A DNA stretch of 37,172 nucleotides from Planctomycetota bacterium (lineage in GTDB: Bacteria; Planctomycetota; Uabimicrobiia; Uabimicrobiales; Uabimicrobiaceae): positions 1 through 37,172 of the forward strand of contig JAJDCR010000109.1 in assembly GCA_029260735.1 (NCBI GenBank). Reading direction: 5' to 3'. Position numbers and translations under genes: made by a program. Below, piece by piece: positions 7,424 to 17,019 of this stretch. Within the stretch, counting starts at the first letter, position 1. The number at the start of each line of letters is the position of its first letter. The notes below the pieces were generated by a model. That model did no database searches. It saw only the letters and a list, made by a program, of their open reading frames with translations, and had not been told where the DNA came from.

Positions 7424-10400
7424 ATGAAATCATCTGACACTATTGCTATTGTAGGACAGGGATGTGTTTTCCCGAATTGCTTTTCTCCCGAACAACTTTG
7501 GAAAAACATTGTTGAGGGTAGAGTTTCTATTTCTCCGGCCAAGGGAAAATGGCGTATCGATGAGAATCGAATTGTTCTTGGGTCAAAAGATAAATACATC
7601 GCAGATACTGCTTTTACCTCTATGGGAGGTTATGTTAGGGGATTTCAGTCTGTTTTTTCTCCGCAAAACTACCAAATAGAGAGCTCTCTCCTAAGGCAGT
7701 TAGATCCTGTTTTTCAATGGAGTTTGTATGCCGGAGAAGAGGCTTGTCGTTTTGTTGCCCCTAAGCGTAAAAAAAGAGCGGGCGTTATTCTGGGGAATCT
7801 TTGCTATCCGACGGCGATGTATGCGGATTTGTACGAAAAAGAAATTTTAAGCCAAATAAAAGGACAGAAAGCCCAAGATAAAGCCAAAGATAAAGCCCAA
7901 GATAAGGCAGATTCTTATAATCGTTTTAATGCAGGTTTGCCGGCTCACTTTGTTGCAAAAGGTCTAGGACTTTCTGGAGGAGATACTTTTGCCTTGAATG
8001 CGGCTTGTGCTTCGGGCATTTATGCGATTAAGTTAGCCTGCGATGCCTTACTACGCGGAGAAGTTGACTTAATGCTCGCGGGAGCCGTAAATGCTCCTGA
8101 TTTTGTTATCTTGAATGTGGGCTTTAGCGCCTTAAAGGCACTCAGTCCCACCGGACAAAGTCGCCCTTTCCATCTTTCTGCTGACGGACTAGTTCCCGCG
8201 GAAGGTGCCGGGATCATATCCTTACAGCGACTCGAAGACGCTCTTGCCGATAGCTGTCCTATTTTGGGCTTGATCCGAGGAGTAGGGTTGTCTAATGATG
8301 GGCAACAAGGTGGTTTTCTTGTTCCTTCAAAAGAGGGGCAAGTTCGTTGCATGGAGAGTGCCTTTCAGCAATGTGATTTAGATCCTCAGGATGTTTCTTT
8401 GATCGAATGCCACGCTACAGGCACTGTGACAGGAGATGCCAAAGAGATCGAAAGCATGGCTCAGGTATTTTCCCAAAAAGATAAACTTACGGTAGGCTCG
8501 ATAAAATCTCAATTTGGACATCTGCTTGCTGCTTCCAGTATGGCTTCTCTTATGAAAATACTAGGAGCTTTTAAACACCAAATAATGCCGCATACTCCCA
8601 ATGCTTTTCCGACAATACCTCAAGTGGAAAAAGCGGGCTTTCAGGTTCTAAACGAAAATAAGTCTTGGGAAACAAATAGCCTTCCTCGCTTAGCCTGTGT
8701 CAATAGTTTTGGGTTTGGAGGAAACAATGGACATTTGATTCTGGAAGAATGGACGGGGATACGTCCTAAGGTGAAAGTCAGAAAACCTGCTCTCAAAGTA
8801 GTTGCTACAGCGGTGGAAGTTTGCACTCATTTGACCGAAACGACGGATGAATTTCTCTCCTGGATGATCCACCCTTCTTCGGTTAAAACGAGGGACTTAC
8901 CTGGAATATCTTTACCTGCAAAGCTCAAGTTTCCTCCGAAAGACTTGGAGCAGGCTTTGGGGCAGCAACTTTTGATTTTAAAGGCGACTTGCCGGGCCTT
9001 AGAAAATGTCTCTCTCCCTTCAAAAAGAACGGGTGTTTTTATTGGCTGCAATATCGATGCCGATAGTTGTCGCTATGGACTGCGTTGGCGTCTTGCGGAT
9101 TTGCTTTCTGATTTGTTTTCTGACCAAGCGATTGACCAGGATTGGCTGAAAAAAGCACAAGATGAGATTACTCCTCCCTTTGAAGCTGCTAATGTGATAG
9201 GCACTATGGCCAATATTCCGGCCAACCGAGTAAATACACAATTTGATTGCTATGGACCAGGGTTTACTATTTTTGCGGAGGAATTGTCAGGAGATAAAGC
9301 TCTTGAGGTTGCGGTGGAAGCGATCAGAGCCGGAGAAATAGACTGCGCTGTGGTAGGGGCGGTTGACCTATGCCGAGAGCCTCTTCACGAGAAAGCTTGG
9401 AAAAGTTTGGGAAATAATGATTTTCCACCAGCGGATGCTGCTGTAGCGATCATCCTAAAATCTTCTCAGGAGGCAGAAAAATGCCACGATAAGGTTATGG
9501 TCGTATGGGAAAATAGTGAAGCAGGAACTAAAATGAGCCTAAAGGAAGAGGATTTCTCTTTCTCTTCGCTAGGACATAGCCATGCCACCTCTGGTTTACT
9601 GAAAAAAGCTTTTGCTATTTTACTGGCAGAAAAAGGCTATACATTGGTTCAGGGAAAACCGACTCCTCTTTTGCCCGGAAAATCTTTGCCGACGATAGCG
9701 GTTACGACAAAATCATTCACAGAGGAAAGAAGTACGGTTGAGTTTAAGCCCGTTCGTAATGCTAGCGAGGGGAAAAGTCCGGTCTTACCTCCTTACTTAT
9801 ATACCTATAGGGCTTTAGACAAAGAAAGCCTTCTCCAGGCAGTTTTAGAAAACCGATTGAGTAGACATGATGACTTGGGGCAAAACCGATTGGCCTTCAT
9901 TGCTTATCCGAGTACCTTTGCCCAAATGAAAGAACGGGCGGTGGAGTTTTTACAAACTGGAAAAAACTCCAAACCACAAGATATAATCTATCGAGATAAG
10001 GAAGTAAAGGGAGATTTGGCCTTTGTTTTCACTGGAGCAGCAGCGGCTTATCCCGAAATGGGAAGAGATCTGCTCTTAGGGTATCCAGAGCTTCTTGGTT
10101 ATACCGCAAGACAGGTGAAAGATATCGAAAAGTATGCTAGCTGGGTTTATAGTGGGAGCACGGATGGAGATCTACCTTTTTATCAACTAAGTGGCTCTTC
10201 TTTCTTGTGCCAAGTCCATGCCCAGTTTACTCAAAACCTTTTGGGAATTTCTCCTGACGCTGTGATGGGGCTTTCTTCGGGGGAAACTAACTCCATGTTT
10301 GCCTTGGGGGTGTGGAAAGATATGGACGGCTTGCTTCAGGATGTGGAGCAAAGTGAACTCTATACTCAGCATTTAGCGGAAAATTTTACCAGTGTCCACG

Positions 10401-13400
10401 AATATTGGGGACTTTCTTCTTCCCAGAGCGTTCACTGGGAAAATTGGCGCATACGAGCATCGGTAGAAGATGTTCGTAAAAGCATTGCGGGGGAAAAAGT
10501 CTACTTAAGCATTATCTATACTGATCAAGATTGTGTGATGGGAGGAGATAAAGAAGCTTGCCGAAAAATTATTGAAGCTAATAATTACCAAGCGCTACCC
10601 ATAGACCATAACTTGGCCATTCATTGTCCGGTAGTAGCTCCCTTTAGCGAAAAATGGCGCAAAATTCATACACGCACTTGCTATGATGTCCCTTCCATTA
10701 AGTTTTACTCTAATTACTTTGGAAAAAGCTACCAAACGAATACTGAGAATGTCAGTGAGGCTCTCACCGGTCAGGCTCTTCAGACCATAGATTTCCCGAA
10801 GATTATCCGCCAAGCTTGGGAAGATGGTGTACGGATCTTTATTGAACATGGGCCGAGAAACAGCCTAAGTTTGGCGATAAAAGAGATTTTACCCAAAGAG
10901 GATTATCTTACAGTTTCTTTAGACGTCCCAGGAAAATCATCTTTAAAGCAAGGATTCGAAGTGGCAGCCAAGTTGTGGTGTGCCGGAGTTACTCTTGATA
11001 TTGATAAATTAAACCAAAAGAAAGAAACTCCTTTGTCAGAAAAAAAAGAGCGATTATACCAGTGGCGGAGGCCTCCGATTCAATTTCCACAGCTTCCATT
11101 GGTTTCTGAAAGTACTTCGGGAGTAGGGGAATCTATAAGGGAAGAGTTGATCGAAGTTATGCACACCGAGGGTTCGCAAGTGTACTGCGAGTACTTGCAG
11201 TACCAAGAGCAAGGGATGCAAGCGTATCATAAGTTTTTAGCTACTATGCAAGAGCAACTGGGGCAAAATAGCTTCGCTCTTTCCTCTCTTCCTCTCTCTC
11301 TTTCTCCACGAGAGACTTTTGAAGAGAAGAGTGCTAATTCCTCAAATCCGATTCAAACTCCTATCTCTTCCGATACTTCTTTCTCTCTCTCTTTTCCAGG
11401 ACCTAAATTTTCTCGTGAAGAATTGGAAATATTGTCTCAGGGAAAAATTTCTTCTATTTTTGGACGAGAATTTGAGTTTCAAGATCAATATTTGGTTCAA
11501 GTCAGAATGCCAGAGCCGCCTTTACTCCTTTGTGATCGTGTTTTAGGAATAGAAGGTGTTCCTCTTTCTATGGGGACGGGGACAATTTGGACAGAAACAG
11601 ACGTTCATCATGATAGTTGGTATCTGCACCAAGGGCGTATGCCGGCAGGTATTTTCATCGAATCAGGACAGGCGGATCTCCTTCTCATTTCTTGGCTAGG
11701 GATCGATGAGCATAATCGAGGAGAACGGGCTTATCGTCTGCTTGGGTGTGAGCTTGTTTTTCACGACAGTATGCCCCAGCCGGGAGATACCCTTCATTAC
11801 AAAATTGACGTTGTCGGCCATGCTCGCTCCGGTGATGTTCGGATGTTCTTTTTTCGCTATGATTGTGCTATCAATAATCAAGTGCGTATTTCTGTTAGAA
11901 ATGGGCAAGCAGGTTTTTTTACCTCCCAAGAACTGAAAGAGTCCTCGGGGGTTTTATGGACAGCCGAGGAGGGAGAATATACTAATTCTCCTCGTTTGGA
12001 TGAAGCTTTGCTGCAAACAAAGGAAAGTTTTTCTCAAGAAGAGGTTTTGGCTTACACAAGTGAGAATATCACGGCTTGTTTTGGAGAAGATTTTTCTTGG
12101 GCCAAAACCCACACCCGAACTCCGACTATTTCGGCGGATAAAATGAACTTCCTCGGTGAGGTTCTGGAGTTTTCTCCGAAGGGAGGACCGAAGGAAAGAG
12201 GATATCTGAAGGCAAACAAGAAAATTCAGCCAGACGATTGGCTTTTTGATGGACATTTTAAAAATGATCCTTGTATGCCTGGTACCTTAATGGCCGAGGC
12301 TTGTTTACAAGCGATGGCTTTTTATCTGACAGGTCTAGGATATACCCTAAACAAGGATGGTTGGCGTTTTGAGCCTGTTCCAGAACAGAAATACAAATTC
12401 ATTTGCCGCGGGCAAGTGACCCCGCAATCGCAAGAGTTGATTTATGAAATTTTTGTCGATGAAGTTATCTATGAACCCTATCCGACCTTATATGCTCACG
12501 TCCTTTGCACGGTCGATGGAGTGAAGGCCTTTTTGTGCGAGCGTTTAGGACTGCAATTAGTTCCTGACTGGCCTATAACTAGTCGCCCTCATCTTCTCAA
12601 AACAGAGGAAAAGAAGATAGCTTCTTATGAGGGATTTCCCTTTGATGGAAATTCCATTATCCACTGTGCCATTGGACAGCCTTCTAAAGCATTTGGTCCT
12701 CGGTTTAACCACTATGACCATAGACGATCTCCTCGTCTTCCTGGCCCTCCTTATTTGTTTATCAGTCGGATTACCGGAATCAACGCCCAAATGCACCAGT
12801 CAAAAAAAGAATCATCGGTGGAAGTGGTCTATGATATACCAGAAGATGCTTGGTATTTTGAAGAAGCCCCGACGATGCCCTACGCGGTTTTGCTAGAAGT
12901 GGCTCTCCAGCCTTGTGGCTGGTTAGCTTGCTTTACCTTAAGCAAGGAAAATGCTCTCAAGGAATTACTTTTTCGTAATTTAGATGGGGTGGCCACTGAG
13001 CATAGAGAAATTGTTGCGACAGATAAGACTATCGTGACTAAAGCGACTTTGGTGAGCTATGCTCAGCTAGGGGACACGATTATCTTTAAATTTGAGGTTA
13101 AGTGTTTTGTTGGGGCAACTCTCGTTTATGAAACGCAAACTGTCTTCGGTTTCTTTTCTCCCTCGGCCTTTGAGAATCAAAAGGGATTTCCTCCCGAAGA
13201 ACGTCATCTTCTCGATAAAGAAAGCAATTTTTCTGTCGATTTGACTTCTCGACCTGTGAAATATTTTGGACAGAACCCTTCTTTGCCATCAGGAATGCTT
13301 TTAATGTTGGATGAAATCAGTGGCTATTGGCCTAGGGCGGGTAAAAATGGAAAAGGAATTCTCCGAGCTCGTAAGCAGGTGAAAAGAGAGGATTGGTTTT

Positions 13401-15823
13401 TAAAAGCGCATTTTTTTCAAGATCCTGTCCAACCAGGTTCTTTAGGGCTAGAAGCGATAATCCAGGTTCTTCAATTTTACCTGATAGATAAGCACGGAGA
13501 ACAAAATGGGGTGTTCACTCCCATAGCATTGGGTTCAAAAATTGAGTGGCACTACCGAGGGCAAATTAATCCAGGAAACCAAGAAGTTACCATTTTAGTG
13601 GAAATACAAGAAGATGAAAAAACATCTGTAGTGGCAAGTGCTAGTACTTGGGTAGATGGGACTAAAATATATAATATTCCCCGGATAGGTGTAGAAATTC
13701 GTTCTCTGACCGAGAAAACTCTAAGCGAAAAAAAATGGGAGATCGACCTTAAAAATCATCCCTGGATTAAAGACCACTGTCCCACTTTTACAATACCAGC
13801 TCTTCCGATTACAGCAGAACTGAATATGATGGCTGAAGTCGCTTCTTCTTTCTTTTCCCATCAAAAACTAGTTCGAGCAGAAATGGATGCCTACTCTTGG
13901 GCGAAGTTTTCCGAAAATCGTTTAGAAGGGCGCTATCGCTTTAGTAAACGGGATAAATTAGATCAACTAGAAAACTCTGGTCAACTAGAGAAATCTGGTC
14001 AACTAGAAAATGCTTTAGGAGTTGAGCTACAGGTGTACCGCGATCAGGAATACCAGACTATTGCTAAGGCTAAGTTTGGCTTTCAATCAAAATGGGCTTC
14101 TGCACCTCCACTAGTTATACAAGCTCTAAAAGAGGGGGTTTTGCAACAAAGTCCCTATTTAACGGGAGAGTTATTTCATGGAGCTTCGTTTCAACTCATG
14201 CAAAATTGGATCTTGGGAAAAAATGGGGCTAGTTGCGAAGTGGATGTAGAATCAAAAGGAGTGCCCTTGGGGCTTTTGCATCCTGGGCTATTAGATGCGG
14301 CCTTACATTGTATTCCCTTTGATCGACTTCAACTTTGGTCTGAGGACATAGATATCTCTTTGGCTGGTTATCCGATATCCATTCGAAATTTAGAGCTTTT
14401 CCAATCTTGGCCAAAAAGTGGGTTAGTTCGCGTGGAAGCTCGTTTCTTAGAAATGTTATCCCAGTCTTTTCCTTTGGTTCAGGTTTGGATTTTAGACCAA
14501 GATCAATGTTTGGCTACTTTTCAAATCAAAGTGGTTTTAATGGAAAAAGGAAAATTAGGAGACCAAGATTCTCGGCACCGCAAAGAGTTTTTATTAAACC
14601 AAAGATTCATCTCCGGGGTTTCCTTGAGCGAGCTAAAAGAAACAGAGAGTAAGTTGTTCCCAAAAGAGATTGAACATTGCAACTGGCTTCCCGGAACGGT
14701 GAACCATATATATAATGTGTCGGGAGAAACAAAGGACTTAGGGAAACATATTGTTGTAGCAGAACATGCTAGCCAATACCTAAATCTACATCCTCGATAT
14801 GTTGCTTTAGATAACGAAGGACATTGCCTTAATCTTCCTTTGAATAAACTAATAATAAAAGGGAAAAGCCATAGCGATTATTTCACCGCTCATTCTGAAG
14901 TGGCGGGAGAAATAGATTGGCAAAAAATTCGAGACTATTGGGTTGCTGAAACAGGCACTCACGGTTTTGTTCACGACCTCGTTGGTGGGTTACTGAATAG
15001 TTTTGTTCGGAGAGTGATTATAAGTGATCCCTTGGAGTTTCAGAACCTAGCACAACGCCCTGTTCTCTACCTTGCAAATCACCAAACCATGGTCGAATCT
15101 TTATTGTTTCTAGCAGTGGCTTCTGCTCTGACTAAAACAACAGCTAAAGCGATTGCCAAAGATGAGCATCGCTACAGTTGGGTAGGCGCTTTTGCCAGAG
15201 TGGCCAGTTCTACAATGGAGAAACCTCCCTTGGGCATGATTTTTTTCAAGCGAGAGCAACAAAAAGACATCTTGGGAATCTTGCAAAAGTTCAAAGAAGA
15301 AACGTCTTTAAGTACCTCGCTTCTTGTCCATGTGGAAGGAAAGAGATCCCTGCACTGCAGCGCTGAAACGAAACGTATCAGCTCTGTCTTTACAGACCTA
15401 GCTTTACAACTTGGTTGGCCTATTGTGCCTGTGAAGTTTGTCGGTGGGTTACCTGTTTCGGGTGATGAATTCTGTGATTTTCCTCTCAACTACGGAAAGC
15501 AAGACTATCATATTGGCAAGGCGATTTTTCCCGAAAAGCTAAAGAATTATTCTTATAAGGATCGTCCTGAAGCTATTCTTCGGGCAATGAATTCTCTGGG
15601 CCCCTTACAAGAGTTAGAGACCCCGATTAAAAGAGAAGGGAACTTTTTTTCGGCAGAAATCCCCGAAAAACATACTCTGCTTTCTAAGATTTTGATTCAG
15701 AGTTTACTCTCTCTTTCTGAGATGAGCGAACAGACAGACAAGGTTTTGGCCTATCTCTTAGGGGACTCTAAACTAGAGAGGGAAATAGATCTCGAAATTC
15801 GGGAGTTGTTTTCCCTGGAGTAG
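7424..15823 (+). CDS. PUFA/secondary-lipid synthase, KS-CLF-AT-DH(n)-AGPAT (PfaC-like with acyltransferase tail)
   Basis: This 2,799-residue multidomain protein begins with a second KS (about 1-445) that has Cys195 in NAACASG, His330 in ECHATGT and His366 in FGHLLAA. A chain-length-factor-like KS (about 460-800) lacks the catalytic Cys (QFDCYGPGFT). An AT-like domain (about 850-1210) has Ser951 in GLSSGE. FabA-type hotdog modules follow: QGRMPAGIFIESGQAD (about 1400), FDGHFKNDPCMPGTL (His1611), TMPYAVLLEVALQPCGW (about 1815) and LKAHFFQDPVQPGSL (His1996). A polyketide-type dehydratase comes next (DHCPTF about 2115, LFHGASFQ about 2252). The C-terminus (about 2490-2720) is PlsC/AGPAT-like, with NHQTMVES (His2553) and VEGKRS. 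An AGPAT tail is known from terrestrial myxobacterial Pfa3 and could transfer the chain directly to a glycerolipid. The gene starts 3 bases after the preceding stop without a clear Shine-Dalgarno, suggesting translational coupling. Confidence 0.93.
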   Translation: MKSSDTIAIVGQGCVFPNCFSPEQLWKNIVEGRVSISPAKGKWRIDENRIVLGSKDKYIADTAFTSMGGYVRGFQSVFSPQNYQIESSLLRQLDPVFQWSLYAGEEACRFVAPKRKKRAGVILGNLCYPTAMYADLYEKEILSQIKGQKAQDKAKDKAQDKADSYNRFNAGLPAHFVAKGLGLSGGDTFALNAACASGIYAIKLACDALLRGEVDLMLAGAVNAPDFVILNVGFSALKALSPTGQSRPFHLSADGLVPAEGAGIISLQRLEDALADSCPILGLIRGVGLSNDGQQGGFLVPSKEGQVRCMESAFQQCDLDPQDVSLIECHATGTVTGDAKEIESMAQVFSQKDKLTVGSIKSQFGHLLAASSMASLMKILGAFKHQIMPHTPNAFPTIPQVEKAGFQVLNENKSWETNSLPRLACVNSFGFGGNNGHLILEEWTGIRPKVKVRKPALKVVATAVEVCTHLTETTDEFLSWMIHPSSVKTRDLPGISLPAKLKFPPKDLEQALGQQLLILKATCRALENVSLPSKRTGVFIGCNIDADSCRYGLRWRLADLLSDLFSDQAIDQDWLKKAQDEITPPFEAANVIGTMANIPANRVNTQFDCYGPGFTIFAEELSGDKALEVAVEAIRAGEIDCAVVGAVDLCREPLHEKAWKSLGNNDFPPADAAVAIILKSSQEAEKCHDKVMVVWENSEAGTKMSLKEEDFSFSSLGHSHATSGLLKKAFAILLAEKGYTLVQGKPTPLLPGKSLPTIAVTTKSFTEERSTVEFKPVRNASEGKSPVLPPYLYTYRALDKESLLQAVLENRLSRHDDLGQNRLAFIAYPSTFAQMKERAVEFLQTGKNSKPQDIIYRDKEVKGDLAFVFTGAAAAYPEMGRDLLLGYPELLGYTARQVKDIEKYASWVYSGSTDGDLPFYQLSGSSFLCQVHAQFTQNLLGISPDAVMGLSSGETNSMFALGVWKDMDGLLQDVEQSELYTQHLAENFTSVHEYWGLSSSQSVHWENWRIRASVEDVRKSIAGEKVYLSIIYTDQDCVMGGDKEACRKIIEANNYQALPIDHNLAIHCPVVAPFSEKWRKIHTRTCYDVPSIKFYSNYFGKSYQTNTENVSEALTGQALQTIDFPKIIRQAWEDGVRIFIEHGPRNSLSLAIKEILPKEDYLTVSLDVPGKSSLKQGFEVAAKLWCAGVTLDIDKLNQKKETPLSEKKERLYQWRRPPIQFPQLPLVSESTSGVGESIREELIEVMHTEGSQVYCEYLQYQEQGMQAYHKFLATMQEQLGQNSFALSSLPLSLSPRETFEEKSANSSNPIQTPISSDTSFSLSFPGPKFSREELEILSQGKISSIFGREFEFQDQYLVQVRMPEPPLLLCDRVLGIEGVPLSMGTGTIWTETDVHHDSWYLHQGRMPAGIFIESGQADLLLISWLGIDEHNRGERAYRLLGCELVFHDSMPQPGDTLHYKIDVVGHARSGDVRMFFFRYDCAINNQVRISVRNGQAGFFTSQELKESSGVLWTAEEGEYTNSPRLDEALLQTKESFSQEEVLAYTSENITACFGEDFSWAKTHTRTPTISADKMNFLGEVLEFSPKGGPKERGYLKANKKIQPDDWLFDGHFKNDPCMPGTLMAEACLQAMAFYLTGLGYTLNKDGWRFEPVPEQKYKFICRGQVTPQSQELIYEIFVDEVIYEPYPTLYAHVLCTVDGVKAFLCERLGLQLVPDWPITSRPHLLKTEEKKIASYEGFPFDGNSIIHCAIGQPSKAFGPRFNHYDHRRSPRLPGPPYLFISRITGINAQMHQSKKESSVEVVYDIPEDAWYFEEAPTMPYAVLLEVALQPCGWLACFTLSKENALKELLFRNLDGVATEHREIVATDKTIVTKATLVSYAQLGDTIIFKFEVKCFVGATLVYETQTVFGFFSPSAFENQKGFPPEERHLLDKESNFSVDLTSRPVKYFGQNPSLPSGMLLMLDEISGYWPRAGKNGKGILRARKQVKREDWFLKAHFFQDPVQPGSLGLEAIIQVLQFYLIDKHGEQNGVFTPIALGSKIEWHYRGQINPGNQEVTILVEIQEDEKTSVVASASTWVDGTKIYNIPRIGVEIRSLTEKTLSEKKWEIDLKNHPWIKDHCPTFTIPALPITAELNMMAEVASSFFSHQKLVRAEMDAYSWAKFSENRLEGRYRFSKRDKLDQLENSGQLEKSGQLENALGVELQVYRDQEYQTIAKAKFGFQSKWASAPPLVIQALKEGVLQQSPYLTGELFHGASFQLMQNWILGKNGASCEVDVESKGVPLGLLHPGLLDAALHCIPFDRLQLWSEDIDISLAGYPISIRNLELFQSWPKSGLVRVEARFLEMLSQSFPLVQVWILDQDQCLATFQIKVVLMEKGKLGDQDSRHRKEFLLNQRFISGVSLSELKETESKLFPKEIEHCNWLPGTVNHIYNVSGETKDLGKHIVVAEHASQYLNLHPRYVALDNEGHCLNLPLNKLIIKGKSHSDYFTAHSEVAGEIDWQKIRDYWVAETGTHGFVHDLVGGLLNSFVRRVIISDPLEFQNLAQRPVLYLANHQTMVESLLFLAVASALTKTTAKAIAKDEHRYSWVGAFARVASSTMEKPPLGMIFFKREQQKDILGILQKFKEETSLSTSLLVHVEGKRSLHCSAETKRISSVFTDLALQLGWPIVPVKFVGGLPVSGDEFCDFPLNYGKQDYHIGKAIFPEKLKNYSYKDRPEAILRAMNSLGPLQELETPIKREGNFFSAEIPEKHTLLSKILIQSLLSLSEMSEQTDKVLAYLLGDSKLEREIDLEIRELFSLE
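7868..7903 (+). repeat. Three 12-base in-frame tandem repeats inside the second KS
   Basis: Units of AAAGCCCAAGAT (the middle one with one change) encode a lysine/aspartate/alanine-rich stretch (KAQDKAKDKAQDKAD) inserted in a surface loop of the KS, about 35 residues before the catalytic Cys. The insertion does not disturb the KS motifs. Confidence 0.8.
13961..14014 (+). repeat. Three 18-base in-frame tandem repeats in the dehydratase region
   Basis: Three units of the type GGTCAACTAGAAAACTCT encode the hydrophilic series DQLENS, GQLEKS, GQLENA within the polyketide-type dehydratase region of the large synthase. This looks like a recent slippage expansion of a loop. Confidence 0.8.
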
Positions 15824-15846
15824 ATTTCTGTTTCTAGTTCTATTTC

Positions 15847-15890
15847 TATTACAGGCTTTTCACACACGGAAACAAAAAAAGGCTAAAATG
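15847..15890 (-). repeat. Copy B of the inverted repeat pair flanking the ino1-pfa block
   Basis: Reverse complement of the sequence at 33-75, about 39 of 44 positions matching. It sits in the 101-base gap between the large synthase and the GST gene, oriented opposite to copy A. No transposase gene lies between the copies, and I saw no clear target-site duplication outside them. Confidence 0.7.
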
Positions 15891-15924
15891 AGTTTTGCTA
15901 TTCATGAGAAAGGAAAAGAGAAAA

Positions 15925-16869
15925 ATGGGCTTATTAGTAGAAGGTGTTTGGCACGATAAGTGGTATGACACCGAAAAAACAAATGGGCGTTTTGTTCGCC
16001 AAGACAGTTCTTTTCGTCATCAAGTTACCTTAGATGGTTCCTCTGGTTTCAAGGGAGAAGCTGGACGCTATCATCTTTACATCTCTTATGCTTGTCCTTG
16101 GGCTCATCGGACTTTGATATTCCGAGCGTTAAAAAAATTGGAAGATGCCATATCTGTCTCTGTGGTAGATCCTTATATGGGAAGCGAAGGATGGTCTTTG
16201 AACGCTGGAGATGACCCCATCAATAACGCTAAGAAATTGCACGAAATTTACACTAAAACAAAGCCCGACTATACTGGAAGAGTAACGGTGCCTGTTCTAT
16301 GGGATAAACAAGAGAATACTATTGTTAATAACGAGTCGAGTGAAATTATTTTGATGTTTAATAGTCAATTTGCAGGTGCTGATAATTCCATTGATTACTA
16401 TCCCGAAGAACTGCGCGGTGAAATAGAGGAGGTCAACTCTTTTGTTTATCAAAATATTAATAATGGAGTTTACCGGGCTGGTTTTGCGACGAATCAAGAA
16501 GCTTACGAAGAAGCCTTTGATAATCTCTTTGAAGCCTTAGATAAAATCGAGGGAAGACTAGCAAAACAACGCTATCTCTTAGGCAAAAAAATAACGGTAG
16601 CAGATTGGCGTTTGTTTGTCACTTTAATTCGGTTTGATGCGGTTTATGTGGGGCATTTTAAATGCAATTTAAGGCGAATAGAAGATTACCCCCATTTGTC
16701 GAACTATGTGCGCGATTTATATCAAGTGCCAGGAATTGCCGAAACTGTAAACTTCACTCATATTAAAAGACATTACTATGAAAGTCAGATAGCGGTTAAT
16801 CCTACGGGAGTTGTTTCGAAGGGGCCAGAGTTAGATTTTCAACGCCCTCATAAGCGAAATAATTTTTAA
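15925..16869 (+). CDS. Glutathionyl-hydroquinone reductase (Xi-class GST, YqjG/ECM4 family)
   Basis: This family reduces glutathionyl-hydroquinones with glutathione in the cytosol. The catalytic Cys57 is in the family signature YACPWAHR. The fold is an N-terminal thioredoxin-like domain (about 40-160), including the extended family motif MGSEGWSL and TVPVLWD with NNESSEI, followed by a helical C-terminal GST domain (about 165-290) ending with the family motif HIKRHYY. At 314 residues it fits the family. I chose the ATG at 15925 because MGLLVEGVWHDKW is the usual N-terminus and a purine-rich AGGAAAAGAG precedes it. An in-frame TTG at 15895 adds ten poor residues. It follows the lipid synthase on the same strand but is separated by repeat copy B. 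I see no sequence evidence that it works with the lipid locus. Confidence 0.92.
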   Translation: MGLLVEGVWHDKWYDTEKTNGRFVRQDSSFRHQVTLDGSSGFKGEAGRYHLYISYACPWAHRTLIFRALKKLEDAISVSVVDPYMGSEGWSLNAGDDPINNAKKLHEIYTKTKPDYTGRVTVPVLWDKQENTIVNNESSEIILMFNSQFAGADNSIDYYPEELRGEIEEVNSFVYQNINNGVYRAGFATNQEAYEEAFDNLFEALDKIEGRLAKQRYLLGKKITVADWRLFVTLIRFDAVYVGHFKCNLRRIEDYPHLSNYVRDLYQVPGIAETVNFTHIKRHYYESQIAVNPTGVVSKGPELDFQRPHKRNNF

Positions 16870-17019
16870 AAGTTTACTACCAATAGTGCTTTGTAAATTT
16901 TCCTCTTGATTCTCTCTCGCTTTAGATATATCCTAATATATATATAATATGACAAAATTAAAAAACTCTTTGAAGTCATATCTTTTAATACTATCTATCG
17001 CTTTTTAAGGAAAACCACA

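Noticed and set aside
15888..15890. ATG just upstream of the GST as its start
   Set aside because: It is out of frame with the GST and stops quickly; it lies within repeat copy B.
33..15890. Composite transposon bounded by the 43-44-base inverted repeats
   Set aside because: No transposase or integrase gene inside and no clear target duplication outside; kept only as an unexplained repeat pair.
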